DNA of 64,000 nucleotides from Litsea cubeba (Eukaryota; Streptophyta; Magnoliopsida; Laurales; Lauraceae), in NCBI GenBank assembly GCA_012931725.1, contig CM022947.1:27430220-27494219 (forward strand). Reading direction: 5' to 3'. Below the pieces are notes generated by a model. It saw nothing but the letters and a program-made list of their open reading frames with translations. It had not been told where the DNA came from and searched no databases. This document shows positions 22,425-33,884 of the stretch, one piece after another. The first letter of the stretch is position 1; each line of letters opens with the position of its first letter. Both the position numbers and the translations under genes were made by a program.

Positions 22425-23227
22425 GCTCAGGCCCGCCTTCATCTGCGATGCCAGGAGAGAGATGTCATCCAGCTCATCGTGCTTCTCCATGTCCCGGGGC
22501 AGGGCGCAAGCGCTGCCGAGACTGGCAACCACGAGAGGCCCTCCAGAGAGGCGGTCTTCGACCGTCATCGGCCTCCCCTGCTGCAGCATGAAGCTCGGCC
22601 TCCAAAGGGCGGGAGTAGCCCGCGTTGACATGCCACTTGAAGACTCCCCCGCGGAGCCCTCGACTCTGGCCCTCTTTCTTGCCAAGTCCTCGCCCCGCGA
22701 CGCCGGGGAAGGCGCCACCGCGGATGTGCTAGGCCCGGCAGCGTGGTGCGGCGGCAGTGTCGGCAAGGGAGGAGGTGCCGAGGATGAAGGCGCGCTCGAG
22801 GAAGAAGGCGCGCGAGAAGAGGAAGCCGCGCCGCGGCCTCGCCCCCCTGAAGGCTGGGCCCTGAGGTTCTTGAATACCGGCTTTGGGCGGGCCCCGTCCA
22901 TCTCACCTTCCGGCTCGCTCTCCGAGGATAAGATGACCCTTCCGATCGTCTCAGCGTCGTCTTCAGACCCCGAAGCCGATGCCTCGGAGTTTAACGCGGT
23001 GCGATCCCCGGAGCGAGCCGCACTCCCTCCTTCGTCTACCTCCGCCGCGGCCTGGGAGCGGTGGGCAGTGTGCTTCTTGCCCCGATAGCCGCGATACCTG
23101 GGTTCGTACCCAAGCAACCTCCACGCCGATCTATCTCCGTGGCCGTGGTAATTCTCCAAGGCGCGGATCCAAGCCTTGTTCAGCTTCCAGCCGTCCCGGG
23201 AAGCAGCCGCTTTCCTCTGACGAACAC
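22425..23227 (-). CDS. Antisense gene of element B, exon 2
   Basis: Begins after the acceptor gccccgcag (phase 1 intron), reading VRQRKAAASRDGW, then HGDRSAWRLLGYEPRYRGYRG, a block conserved in element A's copy. A long acidic, Ser/Ala/Pro-rich low-complexity region with basic patches (KRARVEG) follows. It ends with RDMEKHDELDDISLLASQMK and a GTAAGT donor at 22424. 267 codons plus two bases. The charged, basic-patch content would suit a nuclear or nucleic-acid-binding role, but this is inference. Confidence 0.75.
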
Positions 23228-23308
23228 CTGCGGGGCAAACGAAAGGCATTAGTCCGGCAGTGCGGAAAAGCGAAAAAGGTCAAAAAAGCACGCTGGGGCT
23301 GTAATTAC

Positions 23309-23843
23309 TTGGAGGGGTGCCGTAGTGGCCAGGAATCCTGAAGTGTCTTTCCGCGATGGACTCGTCATCGCTGAACTCCCAGCCACCCGTGACCATCAAG
23401 CGGTCGTCTCCAGCGTATTTATTGGAATCCTCCAGGGCTTGCACAAACGGCCTCCTACCCGGCTTGATGCGGAGGTAGTACATGTCCTTCCCGGACTTGC
23501 AGATATCGTAGGTATCCTCGATATCATGAACGCCGAGACCGATGCCCAGGATCGCGTTAAGGGCATCCGTGCCCATTATGATCTTGAAGCTGTTGGGCAT
23601 CAGCTGGCAGGGACATAGGTTCCATGCCCTAAGGCACTCCCTGAGCAGAGGGCGGAGGGGAAACCTAACCCCGCCCTCGATTACGGCAACTAAAGGAAAC
23701 GGCATCCAGCCATTGTAGAAATCTCCAAGGATATCGGCGACCAGTGGGGCCGCCATAACCTGAACCCCCTCGGGGATATTGTATCTGGCCCTGAGATCGG
23801 CCAATCCCCTCTCAGACTCTATCCAGTGACTAAAGATGCCCAT
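23309..23843 (-). CDS. Antisense gene of element B, exon 1 (PF04195-like 'putative gypsy type transposon' domain)
   Basis: ATG at 23843 opens 178 codons plus one base, ending at a GT donor (A|GTAATT, 23308). Residues about 15-140 hold the domain recognisable by GWMPFPLVAVIEGGVRFPLR, PLLRECLRAWNLCPCQLMPN and GVHDIEDTYDICK. Spliced with exons 2 and 3 the protein is 648 aa. A TATA box (TATAAATAG) lies 339 bp upstream at 24190-24182 on this strand. The homologous gene in element A has both introns at the same place and phase (1 and 0). Similar antisense open frames between pol and the 3' LTR are known in other Tat elements (for example maize Grande). Function unknown. Confidence 0.8.
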
Positions 23844-24181
23844 CTCACAGGGGTGAACGCTGAAATGAAGGGGGAATATTCGCTAAAACAGGCGAAAGGA
23901 AACCCTAGACAGAGGCTAAAAGATAGAACTGGAACTTAGAGAACAGATTGAAATCGAACGAAACAGCAAAGAACAGAAAAGAACAGAGAGAAGAAGAAAG
24001 AGACTTACGGAAGGAAAGGAAGCGCAACGGGATCCTGGCGGCACCTCTTTCAGGATCCACGAGACCTCTGCTGCAGCTTCCTTCGATTCGACAGAAACAA
24101 AGGAGGAAGAAAGCGAAAAGGAAGAAAGAAGCAAAAAGAGATGGAATGCGAGGTAAAGGGGGAAGAAGAAAGGACGACCCC

Positions 24182-24190
24182 CTATTTATA
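24182..24190 (-). promoter_or_regulatory. TATA box of the antisense gene in element B
   Basis: TATAAATAG on the minus strand. The flanking context (GA-rich on +, then CCC before CTATTTATA) is shared with the box at 33894-33885 in element A, which supports a real promoter. Confidence 0.65.
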
Positions 24191-24542
24191 AGCGAAAAAT
24201 TGGGCGCCTAATCATGGCGCCTCTTCGAAATTCAAAAAGGGCGCGTCTTTTCACTGCATGCGCCGCCGCGAAACGACGGGCCAACCAAGCAAAGGGGGAC
24301 GCGTGGAAGCGTCAGCTCGATTCCCGAGCGCCATTTAATGCCTCGGGTACGGAGGCGACAGCGGATAAGAGTAAAGGCCCCAACCGCCAAAATGGCGGTA
24401 GAATCCCAAGAGACAGGAGGTGTTTGAGCTTCCCCGAGCCTGAGAGCGGATTCATCGAAGTACCGCGCCACGTTGCATCTCGGCAAGACCTACTCAGCTC
24501 CCGACCTCAAAGAGTTGTGATACCCTTAAGAGCTCGGAAGAC

Positions 24543-24553
24543 TGGGGGGCAAT
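24543..24553 (+). other. Polypurine tract of element B
   Basis: TGGGGGGCAAT abuts the 3' LTR start at 24554. The matching CTAGGGGGCAAT precedes the 3' LTR of element A at 34195-34206. This is where plus-strand cDNA priming would occur. Confidence 0.75.
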
Positions 24554-25287
24554 TGTGTGGGGGTATTTTTACTAAGCCGAGACCAACGCTAATATGCCCT
24601 CAAGATAGAGTAATAATGCCACCTCCAGCCGGGGCGGACTGCGGCTGCAGGATCGCGGCATTTGCCGCGTTGGGAGTTCCCGCAGTCAGATCCGGCCGAC
24701 TGCGGCACTGAGGCCCAGCAGTACAAATGATTGACGGGTTGATGGGACCAGCGACAGGACAGCGGCGCATGCCAAGGCATGTCCTGCAGCTTATCATTAC
24801 TGACAAACGGCGCGTACGGGACACGTGCGCCCCCAGGGCATGGCTCCAGGCCAGGCCTGATGGGACCTGGCCCAAAAGTCAGCACCGCCGCCTGACCCAG
24901 CAAGCCTAGCATTTAATGAAGCATGGGCCGGCATTTAATGCATTATGGGCTGAATGGACGTAGCCACTCGAGTGGCCGGCCCAGTCTTGGAACTCGCCCA
25001 TAAAGGTCAACCCCATCGCCTATAAATAGCATGTCCACTTCCATCCAAAGGTACGCAACCCATTATACACACTATCCCTCTGCAATTTCCTCTCCTTCTC
25101 CCTCGCTCGTTCATAGCACTAACTTAAGCATCGGAGAGCCTTGCGCTGCCTGCAGCCAGGGTCCTTTGACGCTTCTTCCTTCCCTTCCTTTTCAGGTCCA
25201 GTCGGAGCCACAGCAAACTTCATCCAAATCATCCGAATCAGAGATCCTAATCCTTGCATTAAAGTCCTTAATTTTTAGGCACTTACA
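24554..25287 (+). repeat. 3' LTR of gypsy element B
   Basis: 734 bp, identical to 14425-15158 except one G/T difference near 24670. TATA box at 25020-25029. Confidence 0.95.
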
Positions 25288-25292
25288 GACAC

Positions 25293-28200
25293 AGGACTGA
25301 CGAATGCAGGAATTTGCAGTGGTACCTGGAAAAGCTGGTCAAAGAGGGCCACATCCCAGAGTTCATCAAGGAAGGTGATGCCGGCGGCAGCGAGGGCCGG
25401 ATCCACCAGAGCGCAGCCCCGGCTCCAGACAGCGAGGATTCAGAGAAGATCATCAACGTGATCCATCTGGCGTCCTCAGCTCCCGCCTCCTCATCTCGGG
25501 GAAGCTCCCAGTCCCGTGCCGAGGCCAGGCGGGCCTCGCACGAGAAAGAAGTAATGAAAGCCGACCTCGCTCCGGCGTCCAAGAAAGCCCGCCGCGACAG
25601 ACCAGCCATCTCGTTCTCGGATCGAGATCTAGAGGGAGTCCAGGTCCCTCACAACGACCCCTTGCTCCTCACCATGAAGCTAAGAGACTTCACCGTAAAG
25701 AGGATCCTCGTCGACTCCGGCAGCTCCTCCGAGGTCCTCTACTACGACTGCTTCAAAAGGATGAAACTCTCCGAAGCAGACCTCACGGAGGTCCGCGCGC
25801 CTCTGCTAGGGTTGTCCGCCACACCAGTCTACCCCAAGGGTAGAATCACCTTGGAAACCCAAGTTGGCGGAGCCTCCGTGTCAGCCGACTTTCTGGTTGT
25901 GGACGCCCCTTCTCCCTACAATGTCATTCTGGGCAGAACGTGGCTCCACAAGCTAGAGGCAGTTCCATCTTCCCTCCACCAAAAGCTGAAATTCGTCCAT
26001 GAGAACGAAGAAGGCAAGATGGAGGTAGTCACAGTGAAGGGAGACCAGCAGCAGGCCAGGCAGTGCATGCTGGCCGCAGTTCCAGCAGTGAAGGAGCCAG
26101 AGCGCGTCAACCTGGCCGAGTTCGAGAAGGGCCTCGATGAGATCGGCCGGGACCCTGAGAAGAAAAGTATCGAGGACCTGGCCGAGGTCAGGCTAGATCC
26201 GGCAGACCCAGACCGTTTCTTCCTGATCGGCACCCAGCTGTCAGACGAAGAAAGGGCCGAACTCTCTCGGTTCTTGATGCAGAATGTGGACGTCTTCGCT
26301 TGGAGCCCGAGCGAAATGCCTGGGGTCGACCCTGAGGTCATGTGCCACAAGCTCAACGTCGACCCCGACCACAAGCCGGTAGTACAGAGAGCCCGCAGGA
26401 CCGGGCTGCAGCAGACAGATGCGGTCGTCGAAGAGGTCGACAACCTGCTAAAAGCAGGGGCCATCCGGGAAGTCCAGTACCCGGTATGGCTGGCCAACAC
26501 GGTGGTGGTCAAGAAGAAAACTGGGAAGTGGAGGGTGTGCGTGGACTTCACCGACCTGAACAGGGCTTGCCCTAAGGATAGTTTCCCCCTCCCAAAGATC
26601 GACCAACTGATCGACGCCACCGCCGGTCACGACCGAATGAGCTTCCTTGACGCCTACCGAGGCTATCATCAGATTCCGCTCTACGGGCCTGACGAGGAGA
26701 AAACATCATTCATCACCCCCCGCGGCACATACTGCTACAAGGTGATGCCCTTCGGGCTGAAGAACGCGGGGGCGACCTATCAGCGCCTCGTCACGAAGAT
26801 GTTCCAGGCCCAGCTCGGCCGAACGGTAGAGGTGTATATCGACGACATGGTCGTCAAATCTGGCGGATCTCGGCCAAATCTTCGACATCCTTCGCGCCTA
26901 CAAGCTCAAGCTCAACGCTTCCAAGTGCGCCTTCGGCGTAGCTTCCGGTAAGTTCCTCGGCAGCTTGGTGACGCGGAGGGGGATAGAGGCCAATCCGGAC
27001 CAGATTACTGCCATCCAGGACATCCAGAGTCCCTCTACCACGAAGGAAGTTCAGAGGCTCACAGGAATGGCCGCCGCACTCAATCGCTTCATCAGCCGAT
27101 CATCAGATAAGTGCAGGCCTTTCTTTCAGCTTTTGAGGAAAAATTTGAAGTTCCAATGGACCCCCGAGTGCGACCAGGCATTGGCCGCACTCAAAACTTA
27201 TTTGATGTCACCCCCATTACTCTCCACCCCAACTCGGGGGGAGATTCTGTATTTATACCTTGCGGTCTCGGATCATGCAGTGAGCTCCGTCCTCATCAGG
27301 GAGGACGAGGGAGTTCAAAAGCCAATCTATTACACGAGCAAGACCCTGCTCGATGCCGAGACCAGGTACCTCCTACTGGAGAAGCTTGCGTTGGCTCTCG
27401 TCACCGCCTCCCGCAAGCTCTCCCATTATTTTCAATCCCACACCATTGTGGTGATCACGGAGCACCCACTCCGTTCATTGTTCAAAAAAGCTGACTTTTC
27501 AGGGCGCATATCAAAGTGGGCAGTTGAACTGGGGCAGTATGACATACAGTACCGTCCCCGAACTGCGATCAAAGCCCAGATCCTGGCAGACTTCATTGTC
27601 GAATTCACCTCCCCCAACCAGGCTCCGACCCAGCTCGGCACGGCACTGGGGGGCACAGGACAAGAGCCAGTAGAAACAGAAGCCCAGCAGTCTCCCACCT
27701 CGGCATGGAAGATCTTTGTCGACGGGTCGTCCACCTCCAAGAGAGCTGGCGCCGGCATAGTTCTCCAATCGCCAGAGGGACTGGTCATAGAGCAGGCTTT
27801 CACCCTCGACTTCAAAGCGACGAACAATGAGGCAGAGTACGAAGCACTGATTGCAGGGTTGAACAGCGCCCGAATCCTCGGAGCCCAGCATCTGGAGATC
27901 TTCAGCGACTCTCAACTGGTAACTAGCCAGCTCGCTGGGGACTACCAGGCTAGGGACGACAGGATGGCGGCCTACTTAGCCCTGACGAGAAAGCTACTCT
28001 CCCAATTCCAGAAAGCCGAGGTCAGGCAAATATCCCGAGATACCAACACGCATGCAGATGCGCTTGCAAACCTGGCCTCCGCCGTCGAAGCAGGAAAGAA
28101 GAGGACCATCGAGGTCGGGTCAGTATCAAGGTCAAGTCTAGAACTCCATTCATCTCGGCTTGTCCTCTGTGCTGACCTCGGCCCCAGCTGGATGGATCCA

Positions 28201-29427
28201 ATCGTCGCCTACTTGAAGGACGACCAGCTCCCCGAGGACAAGACAGAAGCCCACAAGATCAGGCTCAAGGCAGCTCGGTTTTGGCTCTCTCCAGAAGGCA
28301 AACTCTACAGGAAGTCCTTCACGGGTCCATACCTCCAATGCGTCCACCCGTCCAAGGTGGACGACTTCCTGTACGAGATCCATGAAGGAATCTGCGGCAG
28401 CCATATAGGAGGTCGGTCATTGGCCTACAGAGCAATCAGCCAGGGCTACTGGTGGCCCTACATGCAGAAGGACGCCCAGGTCTACGCCAGGAAATGCGAG
28501 AAATGCCAGAAGTTCTCCCACTCCCTCCATCAGCCAGCACAGGATCTGAGTCCCCTTTCCAGTCCATGGCCCTTCGCTCAATGGGGCCTGGACATCGTGG
28601 GGCCTCTTCACCGAGCTCCAGGGAACAAGAGATGGCTGATAGTGGCTACGGACTACTTCACAAAGTGGATAGAGGCTGAACCGTTGTCCTCCATTACGGA
28701 CAGGGACTCCAGGAACTTCGTCTGGAAAAACATCCTTACGAGGTTCGGCATCCCCCGGACCCTGATTTCGGATAACGGGACCCAGTTCGACTCCAAATCC
28801 TTCAGAGACTTCTGCCAAGAGCACGGCATCAGAAACCATTACTCCACCCCGGCATATCCACAGAGTAATGGCCAGGCAGAAATCTCCAATAAAGTGATCC
28901 TGGACGGCCTGAAGAAGCGCCTGGACAAGGCAAAGGGCAGATGGACAGAGGAGCTTCCGAGCGTGCTGTGGGCATACAGAACAACTCCAAGGAGGTCCAC
29001 TTCGGCAACACCTTTCTCTCTGGCCTACGGGATGGAGGCGGTCATTCCCTTGGAAATCGGCCTTCCTACCCTAAGGACAGAGCTGGTCGACCAAGGCCGA
29101 AATGAGACGAACCTGGCAATGGAGCTGGAGCTGGCGGACGAGCGACGAGAAGCAGCAGCCCTGAGACTGACCGACTATCAGCAGCGGTTAGCCAGGGCAT
29201 ACAATCAAAATGTCAAAGAAAGAAGGTTCACCACGGGGGAGCTCGTTTTGAAGAAGACCCTGCCAGCTGACAAAGAACCAAGTGAGGGGAAACTTGCCCC
29301 GAACTGGCATGGCCCGTTCAGAATAGTCTCACTGGCAGGAAAGTCAGCCTACAAGCTCGAAGACTTGGAAGGCAAGCCGCTGCCAAGACCGTGGAATGCA
29401 TCCCACTTGAAGAAATTTTATTTCTAA
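25293..29427 (+). pseudogene. Element A pol (3' part of polyprotein), frameshifted in RT
   Basis: The gag frame resumes at 25293 (RTDEC, completing the zinc-finger-like motif). The protease VDSGSSSE site is at about 25709-25732, and RT follows up to the catalytic YIDD (codons from 26835) and VVKS. At 26860/26861 a 20-bp segment present in element B is missing, shifting the frame; the downstream frame is open from 26965 to 29427. That part holds the rest of RT, two RNase H domains (the second at about 27706-28090 with VDGSS and NNEAEYEAL) and integrase with HHCC, DIVG, SDNGTQF and GQAEIS, ending in GPFRIV and HLKKFYF. Apart from this deletion the frame is preserved, so loss of function is recent. 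Confidence 0.93.
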
Positions 29428-29506
29428 GGATGTAATGAATCTCAGAATTAATGAAAGCAACTTTCACCTTGTCATCAACTTGTCATCTCTCTGACTGATT
29501 TCGACG

Positions 29507-29918
29507 GATCGGGCCCACCGCCCTGGAATAGACCTCGAGTCCAGACTCGGTCTTTTCCTAAAGCTCCTAGCCTTGGGCTATGGAGAAGGCCTCGAGTTTA
29601 CTCGGCCGGGATCGGGCCCACCGCCCTGGAATAGACCTCGAGTCCAGACTCGGTCTTTTCCTAAAGCTCCTAGCCTTGGGCTATGGAGAAGGCCTCGAGT
29701 TTACTCGGCCGGGATCGGGCCCACCGCCCTGGAATAGACCTCGAGTCCAGACTCGGTCTTTTCCTAAAGCTCCTAGCCTTGGGCTATGGAGAAGGCCTCG
29801 AGTTTACTCGGCCGGGATCGGGCCCACCGCCCTGGAATAGACCTCGAGTCCAGACTCGGTCTTTTCCTAAAGCTCCTGGCCTTGGGCTATGGAGAAGGCC
29901 TCGAGTTCAGACACTCGG
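29507..29918 (+). repeat. Four-copy 103-bp tandem array in element A
   Basis: Units start at 29507, 29610, 29713 and 29816 and are almost identical (each contains GATCGGGCCCACCGCCC and GACCTCGAGTCCAGACTCGG). 103 is not a multiple of three, so the apparent open frames are chance. It occupies the same slot after pol as the 72-bp array in element B. Confidence 0.95.
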
Positions 29919-30263
29919 CCGGATTCCTAAGATCAGGGTTTTTACACCCCTCAAAGATCATTGCCAAGCTCATGCTCACACGGCCGAGACCAACGGAATG
30001 GGTCCACTTCGGCACGATGCAGCTCGTCTCGGCTAAAGCCAGCCTTTCGGCCAAGGTCAGTGACAGCAAACAAAAATCCAAACACTGTACAAAGAAATGA
30101 GAAAAAGAACTCAAAAGCACTGTACACAGTATGGGTAGTCAGAGAATTCATTTTTATCCATTGCAAACTACTTCATTACAAGGAATACAGAATAGAAAGC
30201 AAAGTACAGAAAGGAGGATCACAGTCCTCTAAAAACAGAAAATGGATAAAGGCTAGGAGACTC

Positions 30264-30730
30264 TGATCTTCACCAACTCTTCAGGCAGAAGGCTCGAGGA
30301 CGCCGGATCCCCGCCTGGAGGTTCTGAGCGATCCTGGACCTCGCTGGGCTCTGCAACACCCTCGGCGGCCAATGGGACCAGCCAAGCTTGAAGAAACCTC
30401 CCGGACCAGCGAGGCCCAATCCCGCCTGCCGTACGACGGGCGCACAGGGCCGTGTCGGACGAGAAGGCGCCACCGTCCCCCTGCAGCGCATCCTCACTCT
30501 GTCTCGCCAGGGACGGATGGCCGTGGACCCGCGTTCAGAGAGCGCGTAGTCCACGGGGATTTCCTTCAGAGAGCGCGCAGACCACGACAGCCTTCCCCCC
30601 CTCGGGGACAGCCGTCCAACGGCGCAGGGTTCCCCCCCCGGATCAAGAAATTTCGGACACCTCCCGGACATGATTCCTACAGCCATGTTCCTTTCTTCTC
30701 CCATGGCGAGCTTGCCACACCTATTTATAG
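30264..30730 (-). other. Possible second antisense transcription unit of element A
   Basis: A third minus-strand TATA box (CTATAAATAG, 30730-30721) precedes an open region. One frame is open from 30782 down to 30270; another ends as PEELVKIRVS at about 30264. I recognise no domain and cannot choose the frame. Nothing equivalent is present in element B, where only about 300 bp separate the array from the antisense gene. Confidence 0.3.
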
Positions 30731-31121
30731 GAAGGAGGAGGACTCGGTCTCCGAAGAAAGTTTTGAGGGCGAAGTCTCCCACGCGTTACTGGGGATGCAC
30801 GGCTGTTGACCAGCGATCCCTATGGCGCCACGTGGAGACATCCGTCCGATTCCCTCGTCGGCTGCGCCACCTTGTTTGTTGCTATTTATGGTCTCCAGAA
30901 TACGGAGTGTCAGCACTGACAGTTTGACTCTTTCTACCTCAAGGGCCACGCCACACAGTAAAGGCATTCAATACCATTCAATGCACATCCAGAAATGGAA
31001 GAGAGACAAATGCAAAAAGAAAATGCACAAGTGAAGAAGCTCGACTTTCATTGATTGGAGAGAATATTTACAAGGCTGAAACGTAAAAACATTACAAAGG
31101 AAAGACAAAGGCAAGGTAGAG

Positions 31122-31949
31122 CTACTCCGGTCTCGGCGACTCGACCAGGTCAATCACCGTTTCCAAGGGGCCAGAAGCTTCGGCCAAGACAGGGACCTCG
31201 CTTGGAGCGTCGCTGGCAGACGAGGCTTCAGCTGGCACCTCAGCCGAACCAGGAGCAGAAGTCTCACCCTGAGGCACGGCCAAAGCCTCGCTGGCGACTG
31301 GGGCATCGCTTAAGACCGGGGCAGCTGGAGCGTCGACAGCAGCAGGAGCTTCGACCGGGGCACTATCAGTTGCAGGTGCGGAGCTCGGCTCGGGATCCAG
31401 GTCCGAATACTTCGGCAGGTCCTGATAGACGGGGTGGTCTTCAGGGACCCCCGCACGTCTCAGTGCGGCCAGGCATCCCTCCTCGAACAGGATGGCGGTG
31501 ATCTCCTCCACCTGCTTCTCGTACAGCTCGGTGGCTCGATCTACCCCATCCTGGAAGGCGGACTGGGCCTCGGCCTGAAGAGAGGCCTTTTCCTTCTCTA
31601 GCTCGGCGTTCGCCACCTTCAACCTCGCCGTTTCAGCGCGCAGCCTCGTCCCCTCAGCAGTAGACTCAGCCTTCAACCTGGCCAGCTCAGACTCCAATTC
31701 GGCGGCCTTCTTGTTCCTCGCCCAGAGCTCGCCTTTCATGTGGTCGGCCCGAGACGAGAGTTCGGCGACCTCAGCCAGAGCCGATGCCAACCGAGCGGAT
31801 TCTCCAGCACTGGCCACCTTGAGCTCTTCCAATCCCTTCCGCTGCTCGTCTAGCTCCTTCTTCAACTTCTCCCGCTCGGACTCCAGGCGGGTCATTCTTG
31901 CAGCGCTCCTATCCCTCCTTCCCACCACGGTTAGGAGCCTCTGCACGTT
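31122..31949 (-). CDS. Antisense gene of element A, exon 3 (coiled-coil C-terminus)
   Basis: Begins after the acceptor tctatttgcag (intron phase 0) and codes 275 residues to the stop. A long coiled coil (REKLKKELDEQRKGLEELK, AELESELARLKAES) is followed by AFQDGVDRATELYEKQVEEI and GVPEDHPVYQDL, both shared with element B, then an Ala/Pro/Ser-rich acidic tail. Confidence 0.75.
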   Translation of the reverse strand, partial: NVQRLLTVVGRRDRSAARMTRLESEREKLKKELDEQRKGLEELKVASAGESARLASALAEVAELSSRADHMKGELWARNKKAAELESELARLKAESTAEGTRLRAETARLKVANAELEKEKASLQAEAQSAFQDGVDRATELYEKQVEEITAILFEEGCLAALRRAGVPEDHPVYQDLPKYSDLDPEPSSAPATDSAPVEAPAAVDAPAAPVLSDAPVASEALAVPQGETSAPGSAEVPAEASSASDAPSEVPVLAEASGPLETVIDLVESPRPE

Positions 31950-32023
31950 CTGCAAATAGAAACAGAGAGTCAGGATTCGACCAAGGTACTTGAAGAATGA
32001 AGAAAGGCGTTGCAAACACTTAC

Positions 32024-33006
32024 CCGAAGACTGTCCTGGATCGCCGAGACCATCAGGCTCTCATCCTCGAACCTGTCGTGCGTCTCCATGTCTCTTGGCA
32101 GAGCACAGGCCTTGGCGAGAGCCCCAATCACCTCGGCATTTCCCAGCAACCGGTCTTCAACGCTCAAGGGTTTGCCGGTAGAGGTTTCCATTTTCGGCTT
32201 CCACGGTGCTGGGGCAGTTCGGGGCCCGGAAGCCGATCCGGACCCTTGTCCCGCCAAGATGAGAGGCTCGTGCGCTGGACCAACAGCCGACTTGCTGACC
32301 AGCGCACTCTTTTCGGCCGGCGCACTCTTTTCCTTCGGCGCGCTCTTCTCGCCTCCCTTCTCGGCTGGAGCTTTGGCCCCAGGGGCTCGTTCAGGAGTTT
32401 TGCCCGACTGCAGATCAGCCCTTGAGCTCTTCTCCCCCGCTTTGGACTTCTTCCTGGGCGGGGACCCCTCCTTCGAGCGGTCCGGCGAGCGTTGCCGGGC
32501 TCCCCCACTCGGGGCAGGGGCAGGAGCAGAGGGAGCGCCCACGCCCACCGGACCCGAAGCAGCATGAGTACCAGCGGGCGACGGAGCCCCAGAAGACGCT
32601 GACCTCTGCCTAAACTTGGCAGCCAGGTCCCTGACAGCGAGCTCCCTCGAGCTTCCTCCCATGTCCTCCTCTCGGTCAGAGATATAAGCTTCCACTATCT
32701 GCGACAAGTCCGGCGGCCCCGGATCGGAAGTGGACGCTTCGGCTCCAGACGCAGTTCGGTCAGCAACAGGATCGGTCAAGGGGATCCCGCTAAACACCGC
32801 AACCGATACGGTCGGACGGTCAGGGTGTGTCTCGTCCGCCCCAGGAACTCCGGTCCTGTGGTAGTGGCCGCGATACCTCGGCGTGTACCCAAGCAGTTTC
32901 CAAGCTGACCTGGTTTCGTGCCCCTTGTACCGTTCGACCTTGTTGATGTCTTCGGTATTCCTCCTCCAACCTTCGCTAGCAGCTCGGCGTCGCCTTGCAC
33001 CCGCCT
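32024..33006 (-). CDS. Antisense gene of element A, exon 2
   Basis: Follows the acceptor gtcgagcag; starts with AGARRRRAASEGWRRN and continues HETRSAWKLLGYTPRYRGHY, matching element B. Then a Lys/Ala/Ser-rich low-complexity segment with basic patches (PPRKKSKAGEK) and the conserved end ALPRDMETHDRFEDESLM, closing at a GTAAGT donor at 32023. 327 codons plus two bases. Confidence 0.75.
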
Positions 33007-33088
33007 CTGCTCGACAGGCAAAGAAGAATGTCAGTTCGGCACCAGTGAGATAAGCAAAACAATAAAGGAGAAAAGCAGCGATGATTAC

Positions 33089-33614
33089 TTGGGACTTCCC
33101 CAGGGCGACGTGGGACCGACAGCCTCCTATCTTCACCTGGGCCGAACTCCCAGTCCCCCGAGACACAGAAGAAATCCTCCTCGGCGTTCTTACTTGAATC
33201 CTCCAAGGCTAGGATGAAGCCCCTTCGCTGCGGCTTCACACGGAGATAGTATCTTCCCTCCCCAGCCTTGCAGATATCATAAGTGTCCTCGATGTCGTGA
33301 GGGCCTAGGTTGGTCCCCAAGATCTCGTTCAGCTTCGCTGTGCCCATGATGACCTTGTAGCCATTGGGCATCAGCTGGCCCGGGGCGAGGGACCAAAGGC
33401 TAAGGCAAGCCCTAAGCAAGGGGTGCAGTGGAAACCTGACCCCACCCTCGATCACAGAGATCAGAGGGAATGGCATCCAGCCGCCGTAGCAGCGATACAG
33501 GGCAGCGTCGGCAAGGTCTGCCGGTTTCAGGAGGACCCCCTCCGGAATTTTGAAGGCAGCCCTAAACTCGGCTAAGCCCTCATCAGAATCTACCCTGAAT
33601 CTAGGGGTGCCCAT
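33089..33614 (-). CDS. Antisense gene of element A, exon 1 (PF04195-like domain)
   Basis: ATG at 33614, 175 codons plus one base to a GT donor (A|GTAATC at 33088). Contains GWMPFPLISVIEGGVRFPLH, PLLRACLSLWSLAPGQLMPN and GPHDIEDTYDICKAGEGRYY, aligned throughout with the element B copy. Spliced product 778 aa, longer than B's 648 mainly in the low-complexity part. The gene is intact although A's pol is dead. TATA box 33894-33885 lies about 270 bp upstream. Confidence 0.8.
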
Positions 33615-33884
33615 GTCTAGAAGGGGTGACGACGAAGAAAAGCCCTAGAAATCGAAAAACCCCAAGAAAAACCAGACAGAAGAACAGAGCGACTTACAAG
33701 GACGAAGAGGCAGATCAGGAGCAGATCCAGACGCGTTCTACGGTCGTCGTCCTCGAACAGATCTCAGGAACCAGAACGGAGATCGGAAGCCTCGAACGGA
33801 TCTCAGAAATCAGAGCAGAGATTGAAAGTAAAAGCAGAGGCGAAGGCGAAAAGAGTCAGAAGCAAGAAGAAGAAGGGGACGGCC

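Larger units (their letters stand above)
14425..25287 (+). mobile_element. Gypsy element B: Tat-type LTR retrotransposon, structurally intact
   Basis: Flanked by the 5-bp duplication GACAC (14420-14424 and 25288-25292) inside element A's gag. The two 734-bp LTRs (14425-15158, 24554-25287) differ at a single position by my reading, near 14541/24670. PBS, one uninterrupted gag-pol frame, tandem array, antisense gene and PPT (TGGGGGGC) are all present. Being younger than its host A agrees with the nesting. Nothing I can see in the sequence would stop it from being autonomous. Confidence 0.95.

Noticed and set aside
22462..23341. Plus-strand open frames opposite the antisense gene of element B
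   Set aside because: GC-rich low-complexity shadow frames; the minus strand has the conserved domains and splice sites.
29580..30100. Repeated small ORFs starting MEKASSLLGRDRAHRPG
   Set aside because: Created by the 103-bp tandem units in each frame; no evidence of coding.
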